From Beijerinckiaceae bacterium (lineage in GTDB: Bacteria; Pseudomonadota; Alphaproteobacteria; Rhizobiales; Beijerinckiaceae), in NCBI GenBank assembly GCA_947456505.1, contig CANGTC010000003.1, forward strand, positions 19,170-83,169: DNA of 64,000 bases. Reading direction: 5' to 3'. A program made the translations under genes and the position numbers. How positions within the stretch are numbered: the stretch's first letter is position 1; every line of letters begins with the position of its first letter. The notes under the pieces were generated by a model that saw only the letters and a program-made list of their open reading frames with translations, made no database searches and was not told the origin of the DNA. Shown here in pieces: positions 1 through 8,586 of this stretch.

Positions 1-519
1 CTTGTCCTTGTAGATCAGCCCCTCGCGATAGAGCTGCACGAAGACCTTCAGGACGGCCTTGGACAGACCCTCGTCCATGGTGAAGCGTTCGCGGCTCCAG
101 TCGCAAGAGGCGCCGAGGCGCTTGAGCTGGTTGACGATGGTTCCACCGCTCTCCGCCTTCCAGGCCCAGACGCGCTCGAGGAAGGCCTCGCGGCCCATCT
201 CCCGGCGACCGGGCTCCTTGCGCTCCATGAGCTGGCGCTCGACGACCATCTGGGTCGCGATGCCCGCATGGTCCGTGCCTGGCTGCCAGAGCACGTCCTT
301 GCCGCGCATGCGCTCGAACCGGCACAGGATATCCTGCAACGTATTGTTGAGGGCGTGACCCATGTGAAGGGAGCCCGTCACATTGGGCGGGGGAATCACG
401 ATGCTGTATGGCGCGGCCCCCGCCCTGTCCGGGCGCCCGGCGCGGAAGGCCTGCGCCTCTTCCCAGGCTTGAGCGATGCGGCCTTCAACGGCGGCGGGAT
501 CGAAACTCTTGTCCATCAT
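1..519 (-). CDS. valS: Valine--tRNA ligase, N-terminal part (gene runs off left edge)
   Basis: Reverse-strand translation begins [25 protein letters not shown]... and contains [52 protein letters not shown], a class I aaRS HIGH-type motif typical of ValRS. Confidence 0.95.
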   Translation of the reverse strand, partial: MMDKSFDPAAVEGRIAQAWEEAQAFRAGRPDRAGAAPYSIVIPPPNVTGSLHMGHALNNTLQDILCRFERMRGKDVLWQPGTDHAGIATQMVVERQLMERKEPGRREMGREAFLERVWAWKAESGGTIVNQLKRLGASCDWSRERFTMDEGLSKAVLKVFVQLYREGLIYKDK

Positions 520-632
520 GGCGTGAAACCGGGATTTCAGGGGCGCGCGTCGCTACGCAGGGTCGGGCCGTAGAAAGCGCGAGGACCCGCGACTGTCAAT
601 GTCGACGAAGGGAAAGCATGTCCGGAATTGAA

Positions 633-659
633 AACGCAGCGCCAATGAAGCGCTGCGTT
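633..659 (-). terminator. Rho-independent terminator downstream of popZ
   Basis: Perfect 10-bp stem AACGCAGCGC/GCGCTGCGTT, followed on the minus strand by TTTT. Confidence 0.6.
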
Positions 660-687
660 GAGGCTGATTAAATCTGGCCGGGAGCGC

Positions 688-1308
688 TCAGCGGCGTCCG
701 CGCGCCATTCGCTCGATCTCCTGACGCACCAGACGCTCGACGATTCCAGGCAGATTGTCATCGAGCCAGGTCTTGAGCATGGGACGCAGCATCTCGCGGA
801 CGCTGTCCTCGATCAGGCCGCCATTCTGCATCATCATGCTGGCGGCAAGCGCATTGAAGGATGAACTGACGCTGGCGTCTGCGCCCGCCGACAGGAGCGG
901 AGCGCTGGTCTGCTCCGGCTCAGCCGTGAAGGCCTCAGGCTCGTCAAAGCCGGGCTCCACCGGCTCAGGCGCCTGACGCGAGGGCGGGTCCAGATCGAGG
1001 CGAAAACCACTGCGATTTGGGCGTTGAGGCGCAGGCTCCAACGGCTCGCGATGGAAGGAATCCGCCTGCTGGACGGGGTGCTCCCGCCGCAGGCCCGGAC
1101 GCGGCGCCTCGAAGGATCCATAGGGAGCCGGGCCTGGTTGAGGCGCGGGCGAAACCGGACGCTGGGCGGCGGAAGACTGACGCGACAACGGCAGGACATC
1201 ATCATCAGCGATGATGCGACGAATAGAGGCCAGAATCTCCTCCATGGAGGGTTCATGGGCCCGCTGGTCGGCTGCCGTCTGCTGGTGAGCGGTTGACGCT
1301 GCATTCAT
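688..1308 (-). CDS. popZ: PopZ-like DUF2497 family polar organizing protein
   Basis: N-terminal EPSMEEILASIRRIIADDD, Pro/Glu-rich linker and C-terminal LRPMLKTWLDDNLPGIVERLVRQEIERMARG; adjacent to valS and tolC as in other Alphaproteobacteria. Confidence 0.85.
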   Translation of the reverse strand: MNAASTAHQQTAADQRAHEPSMEEILASIRRIIADDDVLPLSRQSSAAQRPVSPAPQPGPAPYGSFEAPRPGLRREHPVQQADSFHREPLEPAPQRPNRSGFRLDLDPPSRQAPEPVEPGFDEPEAFTAEPEQTSAPLLSAGADASVSSSFNALAASMMMQNGGLIEDSVREMLRPMLKTWLDDNLPGIVERLVRQEIERMARGRR

Positions 1309-1481
1309 GATAAGAAACTCTTCAGGGCGTAAAAACCATCATGCACATGCGACGTGATCCTCCTCAACCCTGAGAGCGAATCGAAAGTGCATATCACACA
1401 ACTTTCTCACCTCTGACGCATGTGGGTCAACGCGCAAGCGCCAAACGATTGGGCGAGCACCCACAAAAATCGAGGTCACCT

Positions 1482-3005
1482 CTAGTTGCCATCAGGCGTC
1501 CGCGTGCCAATCCACTTGTCCTTGACTTGATCGAAGTGCAGCGTGGAATCGTAGGTCATGACGCGAAGCGACAGAATGGCTGCGGAAAGCTGCCCAGTCG
1601 CCGCAAGCAGCGCATAAGACGCCACCACCTGGTTTCTTTGCGCCGTGACAAGGCTGACCCGGGAGTTCAACAGGGTCTGCTGGGCGTTCAACACATCGAG
1701 CGTCGTGCGCTGGCCGACCTTCGCCTCCTCGCGCACGCCCGCCAAGGCGATTTCATTGGCCCGCACCTGCGCCTGAAAGGACTGGATCGTCAATTTTGTG
1801 GTCTGAAAGCCGCCCCAAGCGGCGATGACGCCGGACCGCACGAGTTCGCGCTGCTGGTCCGCCTGCAGGCGCGCCTGACCAACCAGTTCCTTTGCCTGAC
1901 GGATCGCCGAATAAGTCGCCCCGCCCTCGTAAAGCGGAACGTTCAGCGTGGCCACTGCGGACAGGGATTTCGTTTGGTAATTGGGAAATCCGCTTGGCTC
2001 CCGGTTGACGGAGGCCGTCCCGGTGGCGGTGAGCGTCGGCAACAAGGCCCCTTCCTGTACGGTGACGTTCAAGGCGGCGACGTCGACCGCATGAAGCGCT
2101 GCGAGGATTCTCGGGTGCTCCTTCTGCGACAAGGCGAGCGCGGCCTCGAGGCTGGGCGGCAGCAGGATTTCGACGGGACGGGCGGGCTCGAGTTGACGCG
2201 GCTGCTCGCCGATCACCTGGCGGTAGATCGCGATGCTGTTCTGCAAATCGAACCGCGCCTGAAACGCGTTGGCCTGCCCCTGAGCGAGGGAGGCTTGAGA
2301 TTGCGCAACGTCGGTGCGCGTCACCTCTCCCACCTGAAAGCGATCTTCGGTCTGCTTGAGCTGTTCTTTCAGAACATCGACGTTGTTATTTTGCAATTGC
2401 AAGAGGGCGGTGTCCCGCAACACATTCATATAGGCGGTGGAGGCCGCCACGAGAGTTTCCTGCTCAGACAGGCGAAGCGTCTCGCGGGACTGCATCACGG
2501 TGGATTCCGCCTGTCGAACGGTGTTGCCTGTCCGACCACCATTATAAAGGGTCTGCGTCACAGAAACCGTATTGACCCTCGGCAGCGTGTTGGAATCTAT
2601 TTTGATCAATCCACGATCAACCGTCTTGGTCGCGGCAAGGCCGATACTTGATGACGCCGACAAAACAGGTCGCCATCCAGCGGTGGCGCGAGGCACGCCC
2701 TCGTCCGCCGCGCGCGTCGCCGCACGCTGCTGATTGAGATCGGGATTATATCCATAAGCCTTGGCGAGCGCTCCCGACATGGATTCCGCCCGGGCGGTGC
2801 GAACCGTCCCTGCAGATGCGACGAAAAATGTGACAAGCGAAAGCGCGCCAGAGAGCAGGAGCCGCTTCCTGACGCTCGACTGAAGACATGAGCATGCGTT
2901 AGCCCGACGCAGAGCGTCGTTCGATACTTGGGTCACCGTGAACGGCTCCGGCTCTTGGGAGAGAAGGTGAAAAAAACGGAAAAGAGGAAGGCTAGACTCA
3001 ATCAA
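1482..3005 (-). CDS. tolC: TolC family type I secretion outer membrane protein
   Basis: MSGALAKAYGYNPDLNQQRAATRAADEGVPRATAGWRP..., SVTQTLYNGGRTGNTVRQAES and GQRTTLDVLNAQQTLLNSRVSLVTAQRN are typical of TolC. Confidence 0.9.
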   Translation of the reverse strand: MIESSLPLFRFFHLLSQEPEPFTVTQVSNDALRRANACSCLQSSVRKRLLLSGALSLVTFFVASAGTVRTARAESMSGALAKAYGYNPDLNQQRAATRAADEGVPRATAGWRPVLSASSSIGLAATKTVDRGLIKIDSNTLPRVNTVSVTQTLYNGGRTGNTVRQAESTVMQSRETLRLSEQETLVAASTAYMNVLRDTALLQLQNNNVDVLKEQLKQTEDRFQVGEVTRTDVAQSQASLAQGQANAFQARFDLQNSIAIYRQVIGEQPRQLEPARPVEILLPPSLEAALALSQKEHPRILAALHAVDVAALNVTVQEGALLPTLTATGTASVNREPSGFPNYQTKSLSAVATLNVPLYEGGATYSAIRQAKELVGQARLQADQQRELVRSGVIAAWGGFQTTKLTIQSFQAQVRANEIALAGVREEAKVGQRTTLDVLNAQQTLLNSRVSLVTAQRNQVVASYALLAATGQLSAAILSLRVMTYDSTLHFDQVKDKWIGTRTPDGN

Positions 3006-3114
3006 CGACGGCGACGGTCACGACTCTAACGCAATGACCGTCAATTGATATGTTGCAATGAGATTGCTTAATTTAAATTTAAGCAGCAGTTGTAACAATG
3101 CTACTGCGGAAGCT

Positions 3115-3759
3115 TCAGAATACGAACGCCGCCTTGCGAGCGAAACCGTCCAGAGACGGAGCGGCGGCGTCGAAAAGAAAGCGGGAGCTGACATCGGAGC
3201 CGATACGGTCAAAACGCACCGCCTTCGCCGAGCGACCGACCTGTCCTGGCGCGCGCATGACGCAAACAAGACGCCCACCTGGCGCCAATTGCGCGAACAG
3301 AGCCTCAAGGCCCTGCTCCACCGCGCCATTGACCAGAATTACGTCGAATGGCCCCTCAGCCGCAGCGCCCTCAGCAAGAGGCCCGGCGACCGTGCGGATG
3401 GACTCAAGCCCAAGTGCGGCGGCATTGGCGGCAGTGGCGGCGCTGAAGGCCTGTGTAGCTTCGAGCGCGACGACCGAGCCCGCCAAATGAGCGAGGATGG
3501 CCGCTGAATAACCGCAGCCGCCCGCCACATCCAGCACCCTGGAGCCCTTCTCTATGTCCGCCGCCTGAAGCAGACGGGCCAGCACCATCGGCGTCAACAG
3601 GGAGCGGCTGACGCCCTCGCGCGTCACCGTCTGTGGAGCGTCGGAGTAGACGACCGCCAGATCGGCGGAGGCGAGGAACATTTCTCTCGGCGTGACCATG
3701 AAGGCGTCAAGCACCGCAAGATCCGTCACCTCGAAGGTCCGCAACTGACAATCCGCCAT
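3115..3759 (-). CDS. Protein-L-isoaspartate O-methyltransferase family protein
   Basis: MADCQLRTFEVTDLAVLDAFMVTPREMF...GSRVLDVAGGCGYSAAILAHLAGSVVALE; SAM-binding motif; synteny with tolC; internal Met chosen as start. Confidence 0.85.
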   Translation of the reverse strand: MADCQLRTFEVTDLAVLDAFMVTPREMFLASADLAVVYSDAPQTVTREGVSRSLLTPMVLARLLQAADIEKGSRVLDVAGGCGYSAAILAHLAGSVVALEATQAFSAATAANAAALGLESIRTVAGPLAEGAAAEGPFDVILVNGAVEQGLEALFAQLAPGGRLVCVMRAPGQVGRSAKAVRFDRIGSDVSSRFLFDAAAPSLDGFARKAAFVF

Positions 3760-3893
3760 TGTCTTGCGGCGGTCGGCGGGCAGGGTCGAAACGGGCGAGA
3801 AGTCGAGCATGGCGGGGCTCCAAAAAGAAGCGCGCTTTATACGGAGCGCGCGGCCTTCTGTCCATGGCGGTGAGGCTCAACCTTTCGCCAGTC

Positions 3894-4337
3894 TTAACCC
3901 TTCAGTCGCTTGTTGCATTCGCTGTAGTAGCCGCCGCCCTTTTTGATCCAGGGCAGACCGCCATTGGCGCCGGAGGCCTTGTTGGCCTGGTATTGGTCTC
4001 GGCAGGTATGCATGCGGGCCGTGCCCGGCTTTTCGCTGGCGTATTTCCCCGAAACCGTTGTCGGGAAAACGGCGGCGGCAGGCGTAGATGCGGCCGCCGG
4101 TTTCAGCGGATTGGCGGCGGTGGAGCCGCCGGGGCTTGCTGCGGGCTGCACAGTGGCGTCAGCGCTGCATTGGGTCTTGCGGAAATCATTCCATTTCATT
4201 CCGCCGAGGGAGCCGGCCGTTTGCGCTTCCTTATATTTGGCGCTGCATTCTTTCGCTGTAAGCGCCTGGGCGGGAGCGCCCGCCGCGCCGAGCGCCAGAC
4301 CAAAGAGAACCGCGCCGAAGGTGATCCGAACCAGCAT
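3894..4337 (-). CDS. Hypothetical secreted protein with two similar Cys-containing segments
   Basis: Signal peptide MLVRITFGAVLFGLALGAAGAPAQA; segments TAKECSAKYKEAQTAGSLGGMKWNDFRKTQC and ARMHTCRDQYQANKASGANGGLPWIKKGGGYYSEC resemble each other. Confidence 0.7.
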   Translation of the reverse strand: MLVRITFGAVLFGLALGAAGAPAQALTAKECSAKYKEAQTAGSLGGMKWNDFRKTQCSADATVQPAASPGGSTAANPLKPAAASTPAAAVFPTTVSGKYASEKPGTARMHTCRDQYQANKASGANGGLPWIKKGGGYYSECNKRLKG

Positions 4338-4643
4338 GCTCCGTCTCCTCACTTGGACGAGGCCAGCCGCGCCGTGCGCGATTGTCTCGAAAACTCAGGC
4401 CTTTCGCCTTTACCCCTTGCAGAAGAACATCCGGCCCACCCCGAACGAACTGTCCGTGAACGAACGAAGCGCCTGAACGATCCCGTTACGCAAGCAAAAC
4501 ACCATAGCGCAATCGGATGATGATGATCACCCGAAAACTGAACCAAATGTAAATTTCAACGAAAGCCAGGCCCAAAGCGAGGGCGCTTGTCGCCAACCCT
4601 CCAACGCTCCACATCAAGGACGGCGCTCCAAGGGATTGATCGC

Positions 4644-5513
4644 ATGAACGAAATCATAGCCACGCCCGTCGAAGCCATCGAATGGAGCTTGACCGATCAA
4701 GCCGCGCTCGTGCGCGCTGTGGAGGCGCTCGAAAAGGTCACCATCGCCACCAGGCTCACCAACCTGCTGGGTCGCCAGATGGCTGCTGTCGGCCATCTGA
4801 TGCCGGAACGTGTCCGCTCCGCCGCAAGTCTTGCAGCCAATCTGGCGCTGCGCTCCGCCATGGGCGCGGCTTTGCGCAGCCTGCGCGAAGGCCAAAGGCC
4901 TGCCTCATCGCGTTTTCACAAGGCAGCTCTCGCAGCCTCGGGCGCGGCGGGTGGAGCGCTGGGATTTGTCGCCCTGCCCTTCGAGATCCCCGCGTCGACG
5001 GTCCTTTTGTTGCGCGCCATCGCCGACGTGGCGCGGGCGGAGGGCGAGGACATCGCAGATCCGCAAACCGCGCTCGCCTGCCTTGAGGTTTTCGCGCTGG
5101 GCGGGCGCACCCAGGCGGACGACTATCTGAACAGCAGTTACTTCGCGATCAGGACCCTTCTGGCCCGCAGCATGGCGGACGCCAGCCGCTATGTGATCGA
5201 AAAGGGCTTGGTGGACGAGGCGGCGCCGGTTCTCGTGAAGCTGGCCTCCAAGATCGCCGCCCGCTTTGGCGTCGCGCTCTCCCAGAAAATGGCGGCGCAG
5301 GCGATCCCCGTGATCGGCGCCATGGGCGGAGCTGCGGTCAATCTGGCATTTCTCCAGCATTTCGAGCAGATCGCGGAAGGTCACTTTACCGTGAGGCGAT
5401 TGGAGCGGGTCTATGGCGCCGATCCCGTGCGCGCCGCATATGAAAGGCTTCGGATAGAGGCCCTAGCTCAGGGGCCATCGTCCGCTTCACCCGAAGCTAG
5501 CGCATCGGGTTGA
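4644..5513 (+). CDS. EcsC family protein
   Basis: MNEIIATPVEAIEWSLTDQAALVRAVEALEKVTIATRLTNLLGRQM... with GGALGFVALPFEIPASTVLLLRAIADVARAEGEDI, EcsC-like. Confidence 0.8.
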   Translation: MNEIIATPVEAIEWSLTDQAALVRAVEALEKVTIATRLTNLLGRQMAAVGHLMPERVRSAASLAANLALRSAMGAALRSLREGQRPASSRFHKAALAASGAAGGALGFVALPFEIPASTVLLLRAIADVARAEGEDIADPQTALACLEVFALGGRTQADDYLNSSYFAIRTLLARSMADASRYVIEKGLVDEAAPVLVKLASKIAARFGVALSQKMAAQAIPVIGAMGGAAVNLAFLQHFEQIAEGHFTVRRLERVYGADPVRAAYERLRIEALAQGPSSASPEASASG

Positions 5514-5563
5514 CATCAAGCCCCCACCTCCTGATTGTTCGCGCAATCCAACGGGAGGTATCC

Positions 5564-6601
5564 ATGTCCCTGCGCCTGAAGCGCTTTGTCTGCGTCACTC
5601 TGGCCCTTGTCGCGCCAGCCATTTTCCAGACGGCCGCAGCCGACCCCGTCGAGGATTTCTACAAGGGCAAAAACCTTGAGATGGTCGTCCCAACCTCGCC
5701 CGGGGGAGATTATGACATTCGCGGCCGCCTCGTGTCGCGCCATATCGGCCGCTTCATTCCCGGGAACCCTTCCGTCGTGGTGCGCAACATGCCAGGCGGC
5801 CTGGGCGTCGCCGCCGCCAATTATCTGGCGCGGGTGGCGCCCCGTGATGGAACCGTTCTGCACGCCATCTTTCAGAACATGCCAGTCTTGCAGGCGATCG
5901 GCTCACAGGGCGTCGAATTTGACGTGCGCCGCTTCGGCTGGATCGGCAACACAACCAACAGCCCCAATGTCATCAACTCCTGGCACACCACGGGCATCAA
6001 GACCATTCAGGATGTAATGACGCGAGAACTGGTCGTGGGCGCCCCCGGAGCCGCCTCCACGTCTTACATCTATCCGGCCGCCCTGAATGCGCTGGTCGGA
6101 ACCAGGTTCAAGATTGTCGCGGGCTATCCCGGCGGCAACGATGTGAATCTCGCCATGGAGAAGGGCGAAGTGGGCGGGCGCGGCTCGAACAGCTGGGCGT
6201 CCTGGAAGAGCGGCCATCCCCATTGGCTGGCGGAAAAGAAAGTCACGATCCTCGTCCAGATCGGACTTCAGCGCGCGCCTGATCTGCCGGATGTGCCGCT
6301 CATGTTTGAGCTGGCCAAGAACGATGAGGACCGACAGGTGCTCACCTTCATGTCCGCCGACATGGGCATTTCGCGCGCCTTCGTCACCACCTATGACGTG
6401 CCCCCCGCCCGTCTGGACGCCCTGCGCAGCGCTTTCGACAAGATGATCAAGGATCCCGAATTCTTGGCCGAAGCCGAAAAGATGAAGATGGACATCAGCC
6501 CCTCGACGGGTCTTGAGGCGCAGAAGGTGGCCGAAAGCATGCTCTCCATGCCCGCCAATATCGTGCAGCGCGCCAAGGTGCTGTTTGAACCGGGGAAATG
6601 A
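5564..6601 (+). CDS. Bug/TctC family tripartite tricarboxylate transporter substrate-binding protein
   Basis: Signal peptide then DPVEDFYKGKNLEMVVPTSPGGDYDIRGRLVSRHIGRFIPGNPSVVVRNMPGG; good SD (GGGAGG) before ATG 5564. Confidence 0.85.
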   Translation: MSLRLKRFVCVTLALVAPAIFQTAAADPVEDFYKGKNLEMVVPTSPGGDYDIRGRLVSRHIGRFIPGNPSVVVRNMPGGLGVAAANYLARVAPRDGTVLHAIFQNMPVLQAIGSQGVEFDVRRFGWIGNTTNSPNVINSWHTTGIKTIQDVMTRELVVGAPGAASTSYIYPAALNALVGTRFKIVAGYPGGNDVNLAMEKGEVGGRGSNSWASWKSGHPHWLAEKKVTILVQIGLQRAPDLPDVPLMFELAKNDEDRQVLTFMSADMGISRAFVTTYDVPPARLDALRSAFDKMIKDPEFLAEAEKMKMDISPSTGLEAQKVAESMLSMPANIVQRAKVLFEPGK

Positions 6602-6634
6602 GGGGTGGGGCGGCGCCGCTCGCCCGCTCCACGG

Positions 6635-7621
6635 TCACTTCTTCTTCATTCCCAACAGCTTCGCCAGCGCGTCCACCTGATCAAGCTGCGCCTGCACCGA
6701 GGCCTCGAGTTCGGCGACGCCGCCGGGGGCTGGCGTCTGGCCGCTCGCGGTCAGGCGGTCGAGCACGGTCTGATCCTTCATGACCTCCACAAAGTCCTGG
6801 CCGATGCGTCGGCGCAGATCGAGCGGCATCCTGGCGGGGCCGAACACGCCTGAGAGGCCATCAAGCTGCAATGAGGGCACGCCCAGTTCGCCCGCCGTAG
6901 GCACATCCGGCAGAGCGGCGACGCGCTCGCGCGCGCCTATCGCCACAACGCGAACCTGCCCGCCTTCGGCTGTCGGACGCACTGCGGCATAGGAGCTGAA
7001 GATGACGTTCAGCCGCCCCTCGGCCAGATCTGGCATGGCCTGCACCACGTCCTTGTAGGGCACCTTCTGGATATCGATGCCCTCGGATTTCAGGAAGCCG
7101 TCAAAGACAAACTCCGAAATTCCCTGAGGCACCGCAGCGTTCAGCTTTCCGGGATTGGCGCGCGCCCGGGCCATGAAACTCTTCAGGTCCGCATCCCCGT
7201 CCTTCGACGACAGCGTGACCGCCATGAGGGTGTTGGCGATACGCGCGACGGGCAGAACATCCCTTTTGAAATCATAGGGCGTCTTTTCAAGCATGTAGGG
7301 GTGCACCGTATAGGAGCCTACTCCCACGAAAAGCAGAACGTGATCGTCGTTGGCGTTGATGAAGGAGGTCATCGCCAGGATGCCGTCGCCGCCCGGACGG
7401 TTCTCGATCACAACCGGATGTCCCCAGCGCGCCGCCAGTTTATCGCTAACCAGCCGCGCTCCGACGTCAATGCCCGACCCCGGCCCAAAGGGCAGAATGA
7501 AGCGCACAGGGCGGGTCGGCCAAGGCCCGGGCGTCTGCGCAAGGGCGCGCTCAGGGGCGAATAACGCGGCGGACATAATGGATAGAATGAAGATGAACGC
7601 CGCAGCCAGGCGTCGCGCCAT
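6635..7621 (-). CDS. Bug/TctC family tripartite tricarboxylate transporter substrate-binding protein
   Basis: Signal peptide, WPTRPVRFILPFGPGSGIDVGARLVSDKLAARWGHPVVIENRPGGDGILA. Confidence 0.9.
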   Translation of the reverse strand: MARRLAAAFIFILSIMSAALFAPERALAQTPGPWPTRPVRFILPFGPGSGIDVGARLVSDKLAARWGHPVVIENRPGGDGILAMTSFINANDDHVLLFVGVGSYTVHPYMLEKTPYDFKRDVLPVARIANTLMAVTLSSKDGDADLKSFMARARANPGKLNAAVPQGISEFVFDGFLKSEGIDIQKVPYKDVVQAMPDLAEGRLNVIFSSYAAVRPTAEGGQVRVVAIGARERVAALPDVPTAGELGVPSLQLDGLSGVFGPARMPLDLRRRIGQDFVEVMKDQTVLDRLTASGQTPAPGGVAELEASVQAQLDQVDALAKLLGMKKK

Positions 7622-7748
7622 GATTCCCTCCCGTGATTCGGTGTGCGCGCGGCTCTGCGGCCGCCTTCGACACCGCCATTCTTATCCAGATCGTAGCATT
7701 CAGCTTAGGCAAATCAATAGATTATGTCATTTTTCGCCCCCACTTGCG

Positions 7749-7778
7749 GAACGCACCGCGAACATATAGTGTTCGTTC
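7749..7778 (+). promoter_or_regulatory. Candidate LexA-binding (SOS) box cluster upstream of lexA
   Basis: GAAC-N7-GAAC at 7749-7763 (complement of GTTC-N7-GTTC), overlapped by GAAC-N7-GTTC at 7760-7774 and then GTTCGTTC. Confidence 0.7.
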
Positions 7779-7875
7779 ACGCTTTGTTTAAGCGTTTCCC
7801 GCAGTCTTCCCTACGGATCCCCGTTTGCGAATCTCTGCGCGCCGGCCATCGGGACGGGACCTTCGAGAGGACGCC

Positions 7876-8586
7876 ATGCTGACGAAAAAACAGAGTGAGC
7901 TGCTACGCTTCATCAACGAGCGGCTCAAGGAAGATGGGGTGCCCCCCTCTTTCGACGAAATGAAGGAAGCGCTGGACCTGCGCTCCAAATCCGGAATCCA
8001 TCGCCTGATCATGGCCCTTGAGGAGCGTGGCTTCATCCGCCGCCTGCCGAACCGGGCCCGCGCCCTTGAGGTGCTGCGCCTGCCCGAGTCCTCGACGCCC
8101 GCCCCCGGCGCGCGCGGCGGCAAGTTCTCACCCTCCGTCATCGAGGGCGATCTGGGCCGTATCCGCCAAACCAACACGGTACCGATCCCCGGCGACGACA
8201 GCGGCTCAGTTTCAATCCCGGTCATGGGGCGCATCGCGGCGGGCACGCCCATCAGCGCCATCCAGAGCCGTAGCCACACCATCGGCATGCCTGCCGACAT
8301 GCTTGGGCTTGGCGACCATTTCGCACTGGAGGTGCGCGGCGACTCCATGATCGAGGCGGGCATACTCGATCAGGATGTGGTCATCATCCGCAAGCAGGAC
8401 ACGGCCGAGACCGGCGACATCGTGGTGGCCCTCATCGATGACGAGGAGGCGACTTTGAAGCGCCTGCGCAAACGCGGCGCCTCCATCGCGCTGGAGGCGG
8501 CCAACCCCGCCTACGAGACCCGGATCTTCGGACCCGACCGGATCCGCATTCAGGGTCGGCTCGTGAGCCTGATCCGGAAGTACTGA
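7876..8586 (+). CDS. lexA: LexA repressor
   Basis: [45 protein letters not shown]..., Ala-Gly cleavage site RIAAGTP, S24 peptidase [13 protein letters not shown] and [20 protein letters not shown]. Confidence 0.97.
   Translation: MLTKKQSELLRFINERLKEDGVPPSFDEMKEALDLRSKSGIHRLIMALEERGFIRRLPNRARALEVLRLPESSTPAPGARGGKFSPSVIEGDLGRIRQTNTVPIPGDDSGSVSIPVMGRIAAGTPISAIQSRSHTIGMPADMLGLGDHFALEVRGDSMIEAGILDQDVVIIRKQDTAETGDIVVALIDDEEATLKRLRKRGASIALEAANPAYETRIFGPDRIRIQGRLVSLIRKY

Noticed and set aside
1422-2651. 409-aa + strand ORF
   Set aside because: Antisense to tolC; no domain features.
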